64,000 bases of DNA from Gardnerella vaginalis (GTDB lineage: Bacteria > Actinomycetota > Actinomycetes > Actinomycetales > Bifidobacteriaceae): assembly GCF_040427915.1 (NCBI RefSeq), contig NZ_JBETXJ010000002.1, forward strand, positions 496,001-560,000, in the 5' to 3' direction. A program made the translations under genes and the position numbers. This document shows, in pieces, positions 50,332 to 58,907 of the stretch; the first letter of the stretch is position 1; the number at the start of each line of letters is the position of its first letter. Below the pieces are notes generated by a model. That model made no database searches. It was given only the letters and a program-made list of their open reading frames with translations, and was not told where the DNA came from.

Positions 50332-50360
50332 GCTTCTGACAGCATAAAACTGTCAGAAGC
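50332..50360. terminator. Hairpin between permease gene and lacZ
   Basis: Perfect 11-bp arms (50332-50342 and 50350-50360) with a 7-base loop. It could terminate the importer transcript before lacZ, although no clear T-run follows on the minus strand. Confidence 0.6.
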
Positions 50361-50381
50361 AATAAAAGCAGATTTAGTAGG

Positions 50382-51299
50382 TTATCCTTTTGTTGCTCCA
50401 ATTGCTAAGCCTGATTGCCAGTAGCGTTGCAATGCTAAGAACAACAGGATCAGTGGGAATACGACCAGCAAAGATGCGGTAATGACTAGGTTTGGAATAA
50501 TCGGCATATTGCCGCCTTCATTTCCTTGAGCATTCCACTGTGCAAGTCCTAATGCCAATGGATACCATTTAGAGTCTTTAAGCATTATCAATGGAAGGAA
50601 GTAATTGTACCAAATAGAAACAAATGCAAACAATGACACTGTTACCAATGATGGCTTCATAAGTGGTAATGCCACTTGGAAGAAAATGCGTCCTTCACCA
50701 GCGCCATCAATACGTGCTGCTTCTATAAGAGAAGTTGGAACACTTTGCCCTGAGAATGTCCACATTAAATATAGACCAAATGGGTTTAGGAGCGATGGGA
50801 TTATTACAGCCCAAGGAGTGTTCGTTAAACCAAGTTGCGAGAAAATCAAGAACTGTGGAACTACCAGCAGTACTCCTGGAATTGCCATAGATCCTAAGAT
50901 GGTTAGCAAAATAAAGTGTTTACCTTTAAAATTGAGTTTTGCTAGAGCATATCCTCCCATAGTTGCAAACAATACAGAAATAATAGTGCCAATTATTGTG
51001 TATAGGACCGTATTCAGAATCCATCGCGCGAAAATGCCATTGTTATATGTAAATACCTCTATTATATTGTCCCATAGCGCGAATGAGGATCCAAATGATA
51101 GGCCGAATGTAGAAGCAAAATCAGCCTTAGTTTTTGTAGCATTTATGAATAGCCAAACAAATGGAACGAGGGCATATAAGAGATATAGATACACCCAGAA
51201 TGTCATCATTGGGCTCTTCTTTGGATGTTCAACAGTGTAGAACCTCGTGCGTGGAGGCATCGCTGCCTGATTGTTTGATGATTTTGTTGTATTAATCAT
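50382..51299 (-). CDS. Carbohydrate ABC permease, MalG type
   Basis: Inner-membrane permease (305 aa, six helices) of a CUT1 sugar importer. The EAA loop for ATPase contact reads L-I-E-A-A-R-I-D-G-A-G-E (about 185-196). The ATG at 51299 has AAAGGAAG 8 bases upstream and is preferred to one at 51323, which has none. It follows the MalF-type gene closely. The C-terminus R-Y-W-Q-S-G-L-A-I-G-A-T-K-G is typical of MalG-type subunits. Confidence 0.9.
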   Translation of the reverse strand: MINTTKSSNNQAAMPPRTRFYTVEHPKKSPMMTFWVYLYLLYALVPFVWLFINATKTKADFASTFGLSFGSSFALWDNIIEVFTYNNGIFARWILNTVLYTIIGTIISVLFATMGGYALAKLNFKGKHFILLTILGSMAIPGVLLVVPQFLIFSQLGLTNTPWAVIIPSLLNPFGLYLMWTFSGQSVPTSLIEAARIDGAGEGRIFFQVALPLMKPSLVTVSLFAFVSIWYNYFLPLIMLKDSKWYPLALGLAQWNAQGNEGGNMPIIPNLVITASLLVVFPLILLFLALQRYWQSGLAIGATKG

Positions 51300-51340
51300 T
51301 TGTTCTTCCTTTGGATGCTTCATTGCATGTTTGTTTAGTG

Positions 51341-52273
51341 TTAATCAGCAGTGACATTTTTGCGCATATTGCGAATTTGAATTGTAAATGTAACAACAAT
51401 AACAATGATTGCCATAATCAATGCCGCTGCTGCAGCATATCCCTGTGAAGAATCACCAAAAGCTAGATTGTAAATGTATAAGTTTGGTGTCCAACTGGTT
51501 GTAATGCCAGTGCCTCCAACCATTTTAGACAAAATTTGCGGCTCGTTGAAAAGCTGTACACTACCTATTATTGAGAAGATAGTAGTGATAGCCAATGAGC
51601 CTCTAATCTCTGGAAGCTTGATATAACGATCTATTTGGCGATAGCTTGCACCGTCAATTACAGCAGCTTCGTAAAGATCTGGTGAAATAGCCTTTAATGA
51701 AGAATAGAAGATGAGCATGTTATATCCAATAGCAGCCCAGCTAATCATTACTCCAATAGAAATCATGATAAATGAAGGAGAAAATGGATTTATATCAGTA
51801 TGAGATATTTCATTAAAATTCTTAAACAGACCATATCTGGTTCCTAGGATGAACCCCCACATTAATGTGGAGATAACACCAGGAACGGCGTATGGAATGA
51901 ATATTGAGATTCTGCACCAGTTTGTACCATATAGACGTTTCGAGTCGATAGCAAGCGCTAGACAAATCGAAATTATTAACATTAGAGGGACTTGGATTGC
52001 TGTAAATATGAGAACGCGTGCAATACCCTGCCACAATAATGGATCTTTCAAGAGTTCGAGATAGTTTTTTGCGCCGACAAACACAGTTCCGCCAATTAAT
52101 TGGTGTCCAAAGAAACTAATGTACATCGAGTATACAAGTGGAATAATAAACACGAAGGTAAAGAGAAGCAAAAATGGAAGCACGAACATCCAACCAGCAG
52201 CTCCTTCGCGTTTAATGCCATTGCGTTGCCGTGTTAAATTCGCTCGTTTATTTTTAGAAGTGTTCAATATCAT
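51341..52273 (-). CDS. Carbohydrate ABC permease, MalF type
   Basis: Partner permease (310 aa, six helices). The EAA loop reads L-Y-E-A-A-V-I-D-G-A-S-Y (about 206-217). GGGGGA lies 7 bases before the ATG. It comes after the binding-protein gene, separated by a hairpin, and before the MalG-type gene, the usual order. Substrate is not told by sequence; neighbours point to fucosylated or galactosylated oligosaccharides. Confidence 0.9.
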   Translation of the reverse strand: MILNTSKNKRANLTRQRNGIKREGAAGWMFVLPFLLLFTFVFIIPLVYSMYISFFGHQLIGGTVFVGAKNYLELLKDPLLWQGIARVLIFTAIQVPLMLIISICLALAIDSKRLYGTNWCRISIFIPYAVPGVISTLMWGFILGTRYGLFKNFNEISHTDINPFSPSFIMISIGVMISWAAIGYNMLIFYSSLKAISPDLYEAAVIDGASYRQIDRYIKLPEIRGSLAITTIFSIIGSVQLFNEPQILSKMVGGTGITTSWTPNLYIYNLAFGDSSQGYAAAAALIMAIIVIVVTFTIQIRNMRKNVTAD

Positions 52274-52308
52274 TGCTTTCCCCCAATGTAAAAATTTTTC
52301 AGTTAAAT

Positions 52309-52342
52309 AGGTGCTGCTGGTGTTGTAGCACCAACAGCACCT
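52309..52342. promoter_or_regulatory. Intergenic hairpin between binding-protein and permease genes
   Basis: 14-bp arms with one mismatch (52309-52322 and 52329-52342). Such hairpins after the binding-protein gene protect its mRNA and reduce read-through, so the binding protein is made in excess over the permeases. Confidence 0.7.
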
Positions 52343-52381
52343 TAAAATGGTAATGAGTTTATTTGCTACTATGAGTAAACA

Positions 52382-53701
52382 TTATTTGCTTACTGTGAAG
52401 CCCTGCTTGTTTCCATAGTCAATGCACAGCTTAGCCCAGTTTTCTAGCTGCGTTTGAAGTGATTCGCCTTTTGCAACCTTTGCATAATCCATATTGTCGC
52501 CATATAGATCACGCACTTTTTCCATGAACGGAAGGTACTGCCATCCTTCTCCTACTTTTTGAGCTGAATCAGCAATAGGCTCACGGTACTTCTGGTCTCC
52601 GAAGTAAGGGTCAGTAGAAGAGAGGAACTCGCTATTCTTAAGTACGGAAACATTTGGAGGGAATACTCCAGCATCAACGCGTGCTTTCACGCCTTCCTTA
52701 TCGTAGGCGAGGAAGTGCAAGAATTTCCAAGCCCATTGATGATTCTTTGCTTTCGCTGGAATAGCAAAGCCAGAGCCGCCGTTTTCTGCGCTCAACTGTT
52801 CGCCTGCTTTCCATTGAGGCATAGGAGCAACACGGAAGTTTCCAGCTTGTTTTGGAGCGCGGTCTTTAATGCTAGAGGTGAACCATCCTCCTATGATTTG
52901 TGTGGCAATAGTTCCATCGTTTAAAGCTCTGTTCCAATCATCGGACCAAGTTTTGATATTAGTTGCAATCAATCCTTCTTGAATCATCTTCTGATAGTAA
53001 GATACAGCTTCCTGCATCTTTGGATCTTTTACGTTAATATGAGCAGTGGTTCCGTTCACCTTAAATGGATGCCCTCCAGCTTGCCATACAAGAGATAGCA
53101 ATGTGAAGATATCGCTTGCGTCATTTGTTATGTAGTACTTGTCTCCGAGCGCTTTTACTTTCTTAGCTGCTTGGTAATATTCTTCCCAAGTTTCTGGTAC
53201 TTTGCTTACTCCTGCTTTTTCTAATATGGCCTTATTGTAGAACATAACGCTTGGGCCGTAATCCATTGGAATTGCGTATGGCTTATTGTTGAAGCTGATG
53301 TCCTGCCATGCGCCTTTCACAAATGTGCCTTTATCATTATTGGCGCCAAGAGTGCTTAAATCTACAAGTTTGTTTTGAATTGCGAAATAAGGAACTGTCA
53401 AGTACTCAAATTCCATAACGTCTGGAATTCCAGATCCAGCTTGAATGGCTGTATCCAGAGCCTGATAAGCGTCTGTTACAGTTTCTACTTTAATTTTTAC
53501 GTTTGGATATTTCTTTTCAAATATTGCTGCTGCTGCTTTTGTTGGTGTTGTATTACCAGTCCACACAGTGAGGTTAACAGGTGTTTTAGTATCAACTTGC
53601 GCTGATGAACTCGAGTTATTGGTGTTACCGCATCCAGCAAGCGATAGTAGAGCGGCGCTCGCTGCTGCAATGATGCCAATAATTTTCTTTCCACTATGCA
53701 T
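52382..53701 (-). CDS. Sugar-binding lipoprotein, ABC solute-binding family 1
   Basis: Extracellular substrate-binding protein (439 aa) of the CUT1 importer. A lipoprotein signal peptide with lipobox L-A-G-C (Cys24) anchors it outside the membrane; the mature part is a MalE-like two-lobed fold (N-terminal P-V-N-L-T-V-W-T-G and N-G-G-S-G-F-A-I-P segments). The frame is open to 53785, but the ATG at 53701 has AAGGA 7 bases upstream and puts the signal peptide at the N-terminus. It is divergent from the ROK regulator. Confidence 0.92.
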   Translation of the reverse strand: MHSGKKIIGIIAAASAALLSLAGCGNTNNSSSSAQVDTKTPVNLTVWTGNTTPTKAAAAIFEKKYPNVKIKVETVTDAYQALDTAIQAGSGIPDVMEFEYLTVPYFAIQNKLVDLSTLGANNDKGTFVKGAWQDISFNNKPYAIPMDYGPSVMFYNKAILEKAGVSKVPETWEEYYQAAKKVKALGDKYYITNDASDIFTLLSLVWQAGGHPFKVNGTTAHINVKDPKMQEAVSYYQKMIQEGLIATNIKTWSDDWNRALNDGTIATQIIGGWFTSSIKDRAPKQAGNFRVAPMPQWKAGEQLSAENGGSGFAIPAKAKNHQWAWKFLHFLAYDKEGVKARVDAGVFPPNVSVLKNSEFLSSTDPYFGDQKYREPIADSAQKVGEGWQYLPFMEKVRDLYGDNMDYAKVAKGESLQTQLENWAKLCIDYGNKQGFTVSK

Positions 53702-53789
53702 GGCGCTTCCTTTCTTTGAAGCTTTACTTGTCGACTTTGACGAGTTGTGTATTGATTGCCGGCGGCATCTATGTCGTTGGAACATTCAA

Positions 53790-53806
53790 TGTTAACTATC
53801 TTAACA
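53790..53806. promoter_or_regulatory. Palindrome upstream of the binding-protein gene
   Basis: TGTTAA-CTATC-TTAACA, perfect 6-bp arms, about 90 bases before the binding-protein start. Possible operator for the ROK regulator. Confidence 0.45.
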
Positions 53807-53834
53807 AATTATTTATTTGTTGTAAAGGCCAAGA

Positions 53835-53860
53835 AATATACAAACACTTGTGTGTATATT
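53835..53860. promoter_or_regulatory. 26-bp inverted repeat in the binding protein-ROK spacer
   Basis: Arms beginning AATATACA and ending TGTATATT, nearly perfect over 11-12 bases. The divergent spacer (53702-54089) holds this and the 53790 palindrome; no gene is supported in it. TATACT at 54073-54078 is a fair -10 for the ROK gene. Confidence 0.45.
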
Positions 53861-54089
53861 GGGATGAAATCATTGTTAAGAATTATGGTAATTATGGTAG
53901 TTATGCCTAGCGCGTATGCGTTACAGATGGCTACAATGGTTGAGAGAGTACAATATAGTTTATTGTGAAATTTTGTTGTGAGTGCATGCGCTGACAACAA
54001 TTTTCCTGATGATTTGGCCTATTGGTGGGATGGTACGATGTAGTACTTACTTTCAGTATGCTGCAACAGCCCTATACTTGAGGAGTGTC

Positions 54090-55313
54090 ATGTTTGGAAC
54101 AACTGATGATAATGCCCTGTCTTGCTTTCTATCACCTTCTATGACAGTTACTAAAAAACATGAACCCGCTGATGTACGAATCAATAATCGCATGATGGTT
54201 TTTGGACAAATTTTTTCATCATGTCCTATGTCTAGAGCACAAATTGGCAGGAAAACCGGATTATCGCGAGTTGCTGCATGCGAAGTCGTGTCTGATATGT
54301 TAGATAAACACTTTCTGATGGAAAATGGATATGAACAACCAACGCGACCTGGTAAAAAAGGTACTTTAGTAAGTGTAGATGATCAATATTGGAATGTGAT
54401 TGTTCTGGACTTATCAATGCCATTTTTGTTGCAAGCTGCTGTCATGAATTTACGCGGTGAAATTGTAACTAGGGTTGAAAAATCCTTTGATAAAATTACT
54501 GCTGTTACGCCTGAAACTGTAATTGCTTTAGCTGAGTCACTACTTGATGGTGCCTCGCACATACTTGGTTTTGGTGTTGCTGTCCCAGGCATTGTTGATG
54601 AAGATGGTGTAGTAGTTGAAACTGCGAATTTTGGGTGGAAGAATGTACCTTTACGTAAGATGTTTCAACAACATTTTGGTAAGTTTTGTGCAGTAGATAA
54701 TGACGCGAATAGTGCTTTGATCGGTGAACGTTTTTGTGGGACTGGCAGAGCAACTGGCATTTTTGTTCAAATCGCTGTTGGCGTAGGCGCAGCATTGTTA
54801 ATCGATGATTCGCTCGTTTTGGGTATTCATCATGCTGCAGGTGAAATCGGCCACGTAGTTGTTGATCCAGATGGTCCACAATGCACGTGTGGTAAGCGTG
54901 GTTGTTTAGAGACTTTTATATCTGCAGCTAACTTACGAAGAAGAATTAATGAGAATCCTTTAGACAGAACAACAATACTACAGGAAGCAGGTCGTTCACT
55001 TGGACATGTGCTTGCTCCGTCGGTTAGCTTACTTGATTTAGATGATATTTTTGTATACGGTTCAAAAGATATTGTCGATGATATATTTTTAGGCGCAACC
55101 GAATATGCAATTAATGCCGAAGCCGCCTCAACATTACAAAATCATTCTATTCGTGTACAACAATGTTCTTGCGGTAATGACATAGTTTTACGTGGTGAGA
55201 GCATTGCTGTTGTACAGGCAGTACTTCGAAATGCAAATGAGTATAAAAAAGTGCCCCCTGTGGGACTCGAACCCACAACCCAAGACTTAAAAGGACTCTG
55301 CTCTGCCAATTGA
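54090..55313 (+). CDS. ROK-family transcriptional regulator, 3' end running into tRNA-Lys
   Basis: Sugar-responsive repressor: N-terminal winged helix-turn-helix (about 36-75, S-R-A-Q-I-G-R-K-T-G-L-S-R), then the ROK domain with D-N-D-A-N-S-A, the G-E-I-G-H segment and the zinc-binding C-T-C-G-K-R-G-C. The ATG at 54090 has AGGAG 4-5 bases upstream; upstream in-frame codons are not supported. The last 20-odd residues are read from the opposite strand of tRNA-Lys (the familiar P-V-G-L-E-P-T-T string), so the natural C-terminus seems to have been lost or replaced. It is divergent from the importer and the likely regulator of the glycan locus. Confidence 0.85.
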   Translation: MFGTTDDNALSCFLSPSMTVTKKHEPADVRINNRMMVFGQIFSSCPMSRAQIGRKTGLSRVAACEVVSDMLDKHFLMENGYEQPTRPGKKGTLVSVDDQYWNVIVLDLSMPFLLQAAVMNLRGEIVTRVEKSFDKITAVTPETVIALAESLLDGASHILGFGVAVPGIVDEDGVVVETANFGWKNVPLRKMFQQHFGKFCAVDNDANSALIGERFCGTGRATGIFVQIAVGVGAALLIDDSLVLGIHHAAGEIGHVVVDPDGPQCTCGKRGCLETFISAANLRRRINENPLDRTTILQEAGRSLGHVLAPSVSLLDLDDIFVYGSKDIVDDIFLGATEYAINAEAASTLQNHSIRVQQCSCGNDIVLRGESIAVVQAVLRNANEYKKVPPVGLEPTTQDLKGLCSAN

Positions 55314-55324
55314 GCTAAAGGGGC
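55252..55324 (-). tRNA. tRNA-Lys (anticodon TTT)
   Basis: Cloverleaf on the minus strand: acceptor GCCCCTT/AGGGGGC with one wobble, D arm, anticodon loop CTTTTAA (TTT), T arm GTGGG-TTCGAGT-CCCAC, discriminator A. The anticodon stem GAGTC/GTCTT has a T-T mismatch at 30-40 and a G-T at 27-43. Its 3' half overlaps the ROK reading frame by 62 bases on the opposite strand. Confidence 0.93.
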
Positions 55325-55423
55325 AACAAATGCCTAGTGTACTACATTTTGTAGACTAATCCAACTCATGTCTACATGTAGCGTGTGTTTTGCGGAAAGT
55401 CGCTGCAAAATTGCAAGCAAAAA

Positions 55424-55687
55424 TCACAAATTGATCTGTCCTAGTTCCTCAAGTTTTTCTTTAATCTGAGTTGCAGTCGGCTCAACCATAAAACTTCCAT
55501 CGCTAAAAGTAACGACAGGAATATGCTTCTGCCCGCTAATATCGATAGCCTTTTGTTCGGCGCCTTCTTCAGATTCAATGTTATGCCAAGTAAAAGCAGC
55601 ATTAAACTTATTAAGCGCAGCTTTAGCTCTGATGCAATCGCCGCACCAATCTGCTCCATAAACATCAATCAATGGCGAGTTTTCCAT
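55424..55687 (-). CDS. Glutaredoxin-like/mycoredoxin protein
   Basis: Small thioredoxin-fold protein (87 aa) with W-C-G-D-C (Cys15, Cys18) and the cis-Pro region I-P-V-V-T-F, followed by T-A-T-Q-I-K-E-K-L. It likely reduces mixed disulfides in the cytoplasm; actinobacterial proteins of this type use mycothiol or other thiols, but the partner here is unknown. The ATG at 55687 has GGAG 8 bases upstream and is preferred to a TTG two codons earlier. Confidence 0.85.
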   Translation of the reverse strand: MENSPLIDVYGADWCGDCIRAKAALNKFNAAFTWHNIESEEGAEQKAIDISGQKHIPVVTFSDGSFMVEPTATQIKEKLEELGQINL

Positions 55688-55838
55688 ACGCAATACTCCA
55701 ATTCAATTTTTGATTACAAAATTAACTTACAAAAGTATTGTATTAAAATGCTAATATTTACGTGATTTTTGCTTACTGTAGCAACAGTCTTTGTTGCAAT
55801 CTAATCAACTGTCCCTTTAATTTCATAGTCTTTATTAT

Positions 55839-56960
55839 ATGAATATAGTTATGGATTTAGATTTGATTATATGGTCCGCTGTTGGCACAGTTATTTTAGC
55901 AGTGCTTTTAGTGGCTGCGGCAGTTGTGCTGAGAATTATCAGCAAGTCGCGAGGTCCTTTAATACCTACTAGCAAAGATAATCCACTGCCTAGCGTGGTA
56001 AAAAGTGATAGCAATGTTGAACCATCTGCGCCTGAAAACGTTGCCTCTCGAGTTACAAGATTGCGCTCTAAACTTGCTAATAGTGCGAATCCTTTTGGTC
56101 GTGCTCTGTTCAACATATTGAGCAAAGATAATCTTTCAGAAGAAGATTGGCAAGATGTAGAAGATACGCTTTTAATGGCAGATGTTGGAGCACAGGCAAG
56201 TGATGAATTGGTTGAATCACTTAGAAAAGATGCTAGGATTTCTGGAACAGCAAGTGCACAAGATGTACGTGAAATACTTCGTGCAAAATTGCTGGATATT
56301 GTTGGTGCCAAAACAGATAGAAGCCTAAATGCGGATTCTTCTAAAGCACATAAGCCAAGTGTAATCATGATGGTTGGTGTAAATGGCACTGGAAAAACCA
56401 CCACTGCTGGGAAACTTGCTAGATTGATGGTTTCGAAAAATCGCTCGGTAATATTAGCTGCAGCAGATACTTTCCGCGCTGCAGCTGCCGATCAGCTTGA
56501 AACTTGGGCAAATGCTGTAGGTGTTAAAATCGTTCGATCCGAAAAAGACGGTGCAGATCCAGCTTCTGTAGCATTTGACGGTGCTACTAAAGCAAAGGAA
56601 TCCAATTCAGATGTTTTGATCGTAGATACGGCTGGAAGGCTGCAAAATAAGGCAAATCTTATGGACGAGCTTGGCAAAATTCGCCGAGTTATTGAAAAAA
56701 CTGTTCCTGTAGATGAAGTCCTTTTGGTTCTTGATGCTACAACTGGTCAAAATGGCATGGTTCAGGCAAAAGTTTTTGCTGAGGCAATTGGAATTACAGG
56801 TGTGGTTTTAACTAAGCTAGACGGTTCCGCGAAAGGCGGCATCGTGGTTTCTGTTCAAAAAGAGCTAGGTGTTCCTGTAAAACTTGTCGGATTGGGAGAA
56901 GGTCCAGACGATCTAGCTCCATTCGATCCAGAAAGTTTTGTGGATGGAATATTGGATTAA
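55839..56960 (+). CDS. ftsY: Signal recognition particle receptor FtsY
   Basis: SRP receptor GTPase (373 aa) that delivers ribosomes to the Sec translocon. An N-terminal membrane helix (about 8-33) anchors it, as in many actinobacteria. NG domain: G1 GVNGTGKTT (about 179-187), DTFRAAAADQL, DTAGR and TKLDGSAKGG. The ATG at 55839 has TAGTCT 7 bases upstream and no ribosome site, so it may be leaderless; an ATG at 55851 is also in frame. amt follows after 114 bases. Confidence 0.94.
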   Translation: MNIVMDLDLIIWSAVGTVILAVLLVAAAVVLRIISKSRGPLIPTSKDNPLPSVVKSDSNVEPSAPENVASRVTRLRSKLANSANPFGRALFNILSKDNLSEEDWQDVEDTLLMADVGAQASDELVESLRKDARISGTASAQDVREILRAKLLDIVGAKTDRSLNADSSKAHKPSVIMMVGVNGTGKTTTAGKLARLMVSKNRSVILAAADTFRAAAADQLETWANAVGVKIVRSEKDGADPASVAFDGATKAKESNSDVLIVDTAGRLQNKANLMDELGKIRRVIEKTVPVDEVLLVLDATTGQNGMVQAKVFAEAIGITGVVLTKLDGSAKGGIVVSVQKELGVPVKLVGLGEGPDDLAPFDPESFVDGILD

Positions 56961-57074
56961 TCTATAGTAATTAGTTATTAATCACGCAGCGCCAGTTGAG
57001 TAGAATATAAAAGAACATATAAAATAGAATATTGAAAGCATAACCGCCGAGGGTTGTGTATTGTGAGGTGAAAG

Positions 57075-58907
57075 ATGACCGCAATGGATCCGCAATGGGC
57101 ATTATTGGCCGCTGCTTTAGTGTTTATAATTACGCCAGGGATTGCTCTATTTTATGGCGGTCGCGAACGAGCAACATCTATGGTCAACATGATGATGCTT
57201 TCTGCTGGAGCGATTGCGGTAACAACCATAGTTTGGACGCTATGGGGATGGTCAATGGCTTTCGCTGGAAAAGACATGATTGGCGGCGTTGTGGGCGATC
57301 CTGTGAGTGGTTTGCTGCTACGTGATTCAATGGTTGCAGATCATGGAATTTTTACTTCTATGGACGCGAACACAGGCTTGTCTGGCGGAGGTATTCCAGC
57401 AGCCTTTAGATTAGCGTGCGCTGTTGTAGCAGTTGCTCTTATTACTGGCGCGTTGGCTGGGCGCGTAAAATACGCAATTTGGCTTATATTTGTGGCGGTG
57501 TGGGTCACTTTAGTATTTGCTCCGCTAGCGCATATGGTTTGCGGAGGAGGATTGCTTTCTCCTAATGGCGCAATATCACAAGCTCTAGGAATTCAAGTAC
57601 ATGATTTTGCTGGAGGATCGTTGCTGCACCTGACTGCAGCAGTTTCTGCGCTCGCAATCGTGCTAATTATTGGTGGTCATGCGCACTTCCCGTTAAAGCG
57701 ATTTGTGCTTCATACCAAATCCTCTGCTGTTCAAGATAAGAGTAGTAACAGTAGTAACAATTCTGAGCATAAGGGGAATTTGGTTCGTGCATTGTGGGCT
57801 GACGTTGCGAGATTTAGTAAATTAGAAACTAATACGGGTTCGTCATCTTCTAAGGCAGAAGATTCTAGTGGTTCTGTTGAAGCTGTTAGTGATGTTGCGG
57901 ATAATTCTGTAAATGTTCTAAAACGCCATCCGCATAATGTGCCGTTTGTTGTTCTAGGAATTTTTATTATTTGGTTTGGCTGGCTTGGCTTAATGATTGG
58001 ATCTTCTGTAGGTCTTCCTGGAGTTGCTGGATATGCTTGGGTTTCGTCCACTATTACAGCATCTGCTTCTATGCTTGCTTGGGGTGTTATAGAGCGCTTG
58101 CGTTCAGGCTGTTTTACTGCTGTTGGTGCCGCGTCTGGAATTATGGCGGGTTTGGCTGCTAGCGCTGCCGCTGCAGATGTGATTGCGCCTTTATGGGCAA
58201 TGGTATTAGGTGTTATTGTTGGTGTTGCTACATGCCTTGCAACGCATTCTAAGACTTTTGCGCGTTATGATGGAGCGCTTCACGTTGTGAGTGTGAACGG
58301 CATCGCTGCTCTTATCGGTATTTTTGCAGTGGGATTGTTTGCTGATGGTAGCGGGCTGTTTTGCGTTGGTGACTGGCATCAGCTTATAGCTCAGATTTGT
58401 CTACTTGTAATCACCGTGCTTTATTCCGGTGCAGTTACTGCTTTAGTTGCATTTGGTTTAGAGAAGCTTTTTGGTTGGAGAATATCGGAAGCTAAGGAGC
58501 GTAAGGGTGTTGATTTGGCAGATCAGGGTGAGCGCGCATACGACTTTTCGAGTATTGCTCAAGCTAGAGCTGGAGCTGTTGTAGAAGTTGCTGATTCTGA
58601 AGAAGGGAAAACCCAAGTTGCAGTTCTTACTCCAGTAGCTATTTCTGTTGATGAATCAGTTGTAGATGCAGATGGTGATTTTGTAGATTCAGATAGTGAT
58701 TCAGCGGTTGCTGGCGACAATTCAGCTCATTCTTATGACAATGTTTCTGCTCAATCGCAAGACGAAGTTGAATTGGGCGAAGAGAAGATTGAAACTGAAA
58801 AAGATGGAGAAGAGTCAGAAAATTCAGAAGAAGCTGATTCTAGTTCTGTGGAAAATAAGTCGGATAAATCTAGAAGTAATTCTAAGAAATCTCAAAAAAA
58901 GCAATAA
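57075..58907 (+). CDS. amt: Amt-family ammonium transporter, divergent and extended
   Basis: Polytopic ammonium channel/transporter (610 aa; family usually 400-450). Conserved parts: N-terminal P-G-I-A-L-F-Y-G-G, F-A-P-L-A-H-M-V, and D-F-A-G-G-S-L-L-H with Asp177 and the first pore His185. The position of the second pore histidine (V-H-G in E. coli AmtB) reads V-N-G, with Asn408. A Ser-rich insert of about 75 residues (212-288) interrupts a cytoplasmic loop, and an acidic tail of about 140 residues follows the last helix. No glnK gene follows, contrary to usual. GAGGTGAAAG precedes the ATG. Confidence 0.87.
   Translation: MTAMDPQWALLAAALVFIITPGIALFYGGRERATSMVNMMMLSAGAIAVTTIVWTLWGWSMAFAGKDMIGGVVGDPVSGLLLRDSMVADHGIFTSMDANTGLSGGGIPAAFRLACAVVAVALITGALAGRVKYAIWLIFVAVWVTLVFAPLAHMVCGGGLLSPNGAISQALGIQVHDFAGGSLLHLTAAVSALAIVLIIGGHAHFPLKRFVLHTKSSAVQDKSSNSSNNSEHKGNLVRALWADVARFSKLETNTGSSSSKAEDSSGSVEAVSDVADNSVNVLKRHPHNVPFVVLGIFIIWFGWLGLMIGSSVGLPGVAGYAWVSSTITASASMLAWGVIERLRSGCFTAVGAASGIMAGLAASAAAADVIAPLWAMVLGVIVGVATCLATHSKTFARYDGALHVVSVNGIAALIGIFAVGLFADGSGLFCVGDWHQLIAQICLLVITVLYSGAVTALVAFGLEKLFGWRISEAKERKGVDLADQGERAYDFSSIAQARAGAVVEVADSEEGKTQVAVLTPVAISVDESVVDADGDFVDSDSDSAVAGDNSAHSYDNVSAQSQDEVELGEEKIETEKDGEESENSEEADSSSVENKSDKSRSNSKKSQKKQ

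Noticed and set aside
53716..54000. Several open frames of 60-70 codons in the binding protein-ROK spacer
   Set aside because: Mutually overlapping, no ribosome sites, and the region is better explained as a divergent promoter with palindromes.
55251..55313. C-terminal extension of the ROK protein as a real domain
   Set aside because: The residues are the common false translation of a tRNA gene; the tRNA is unambiguous.
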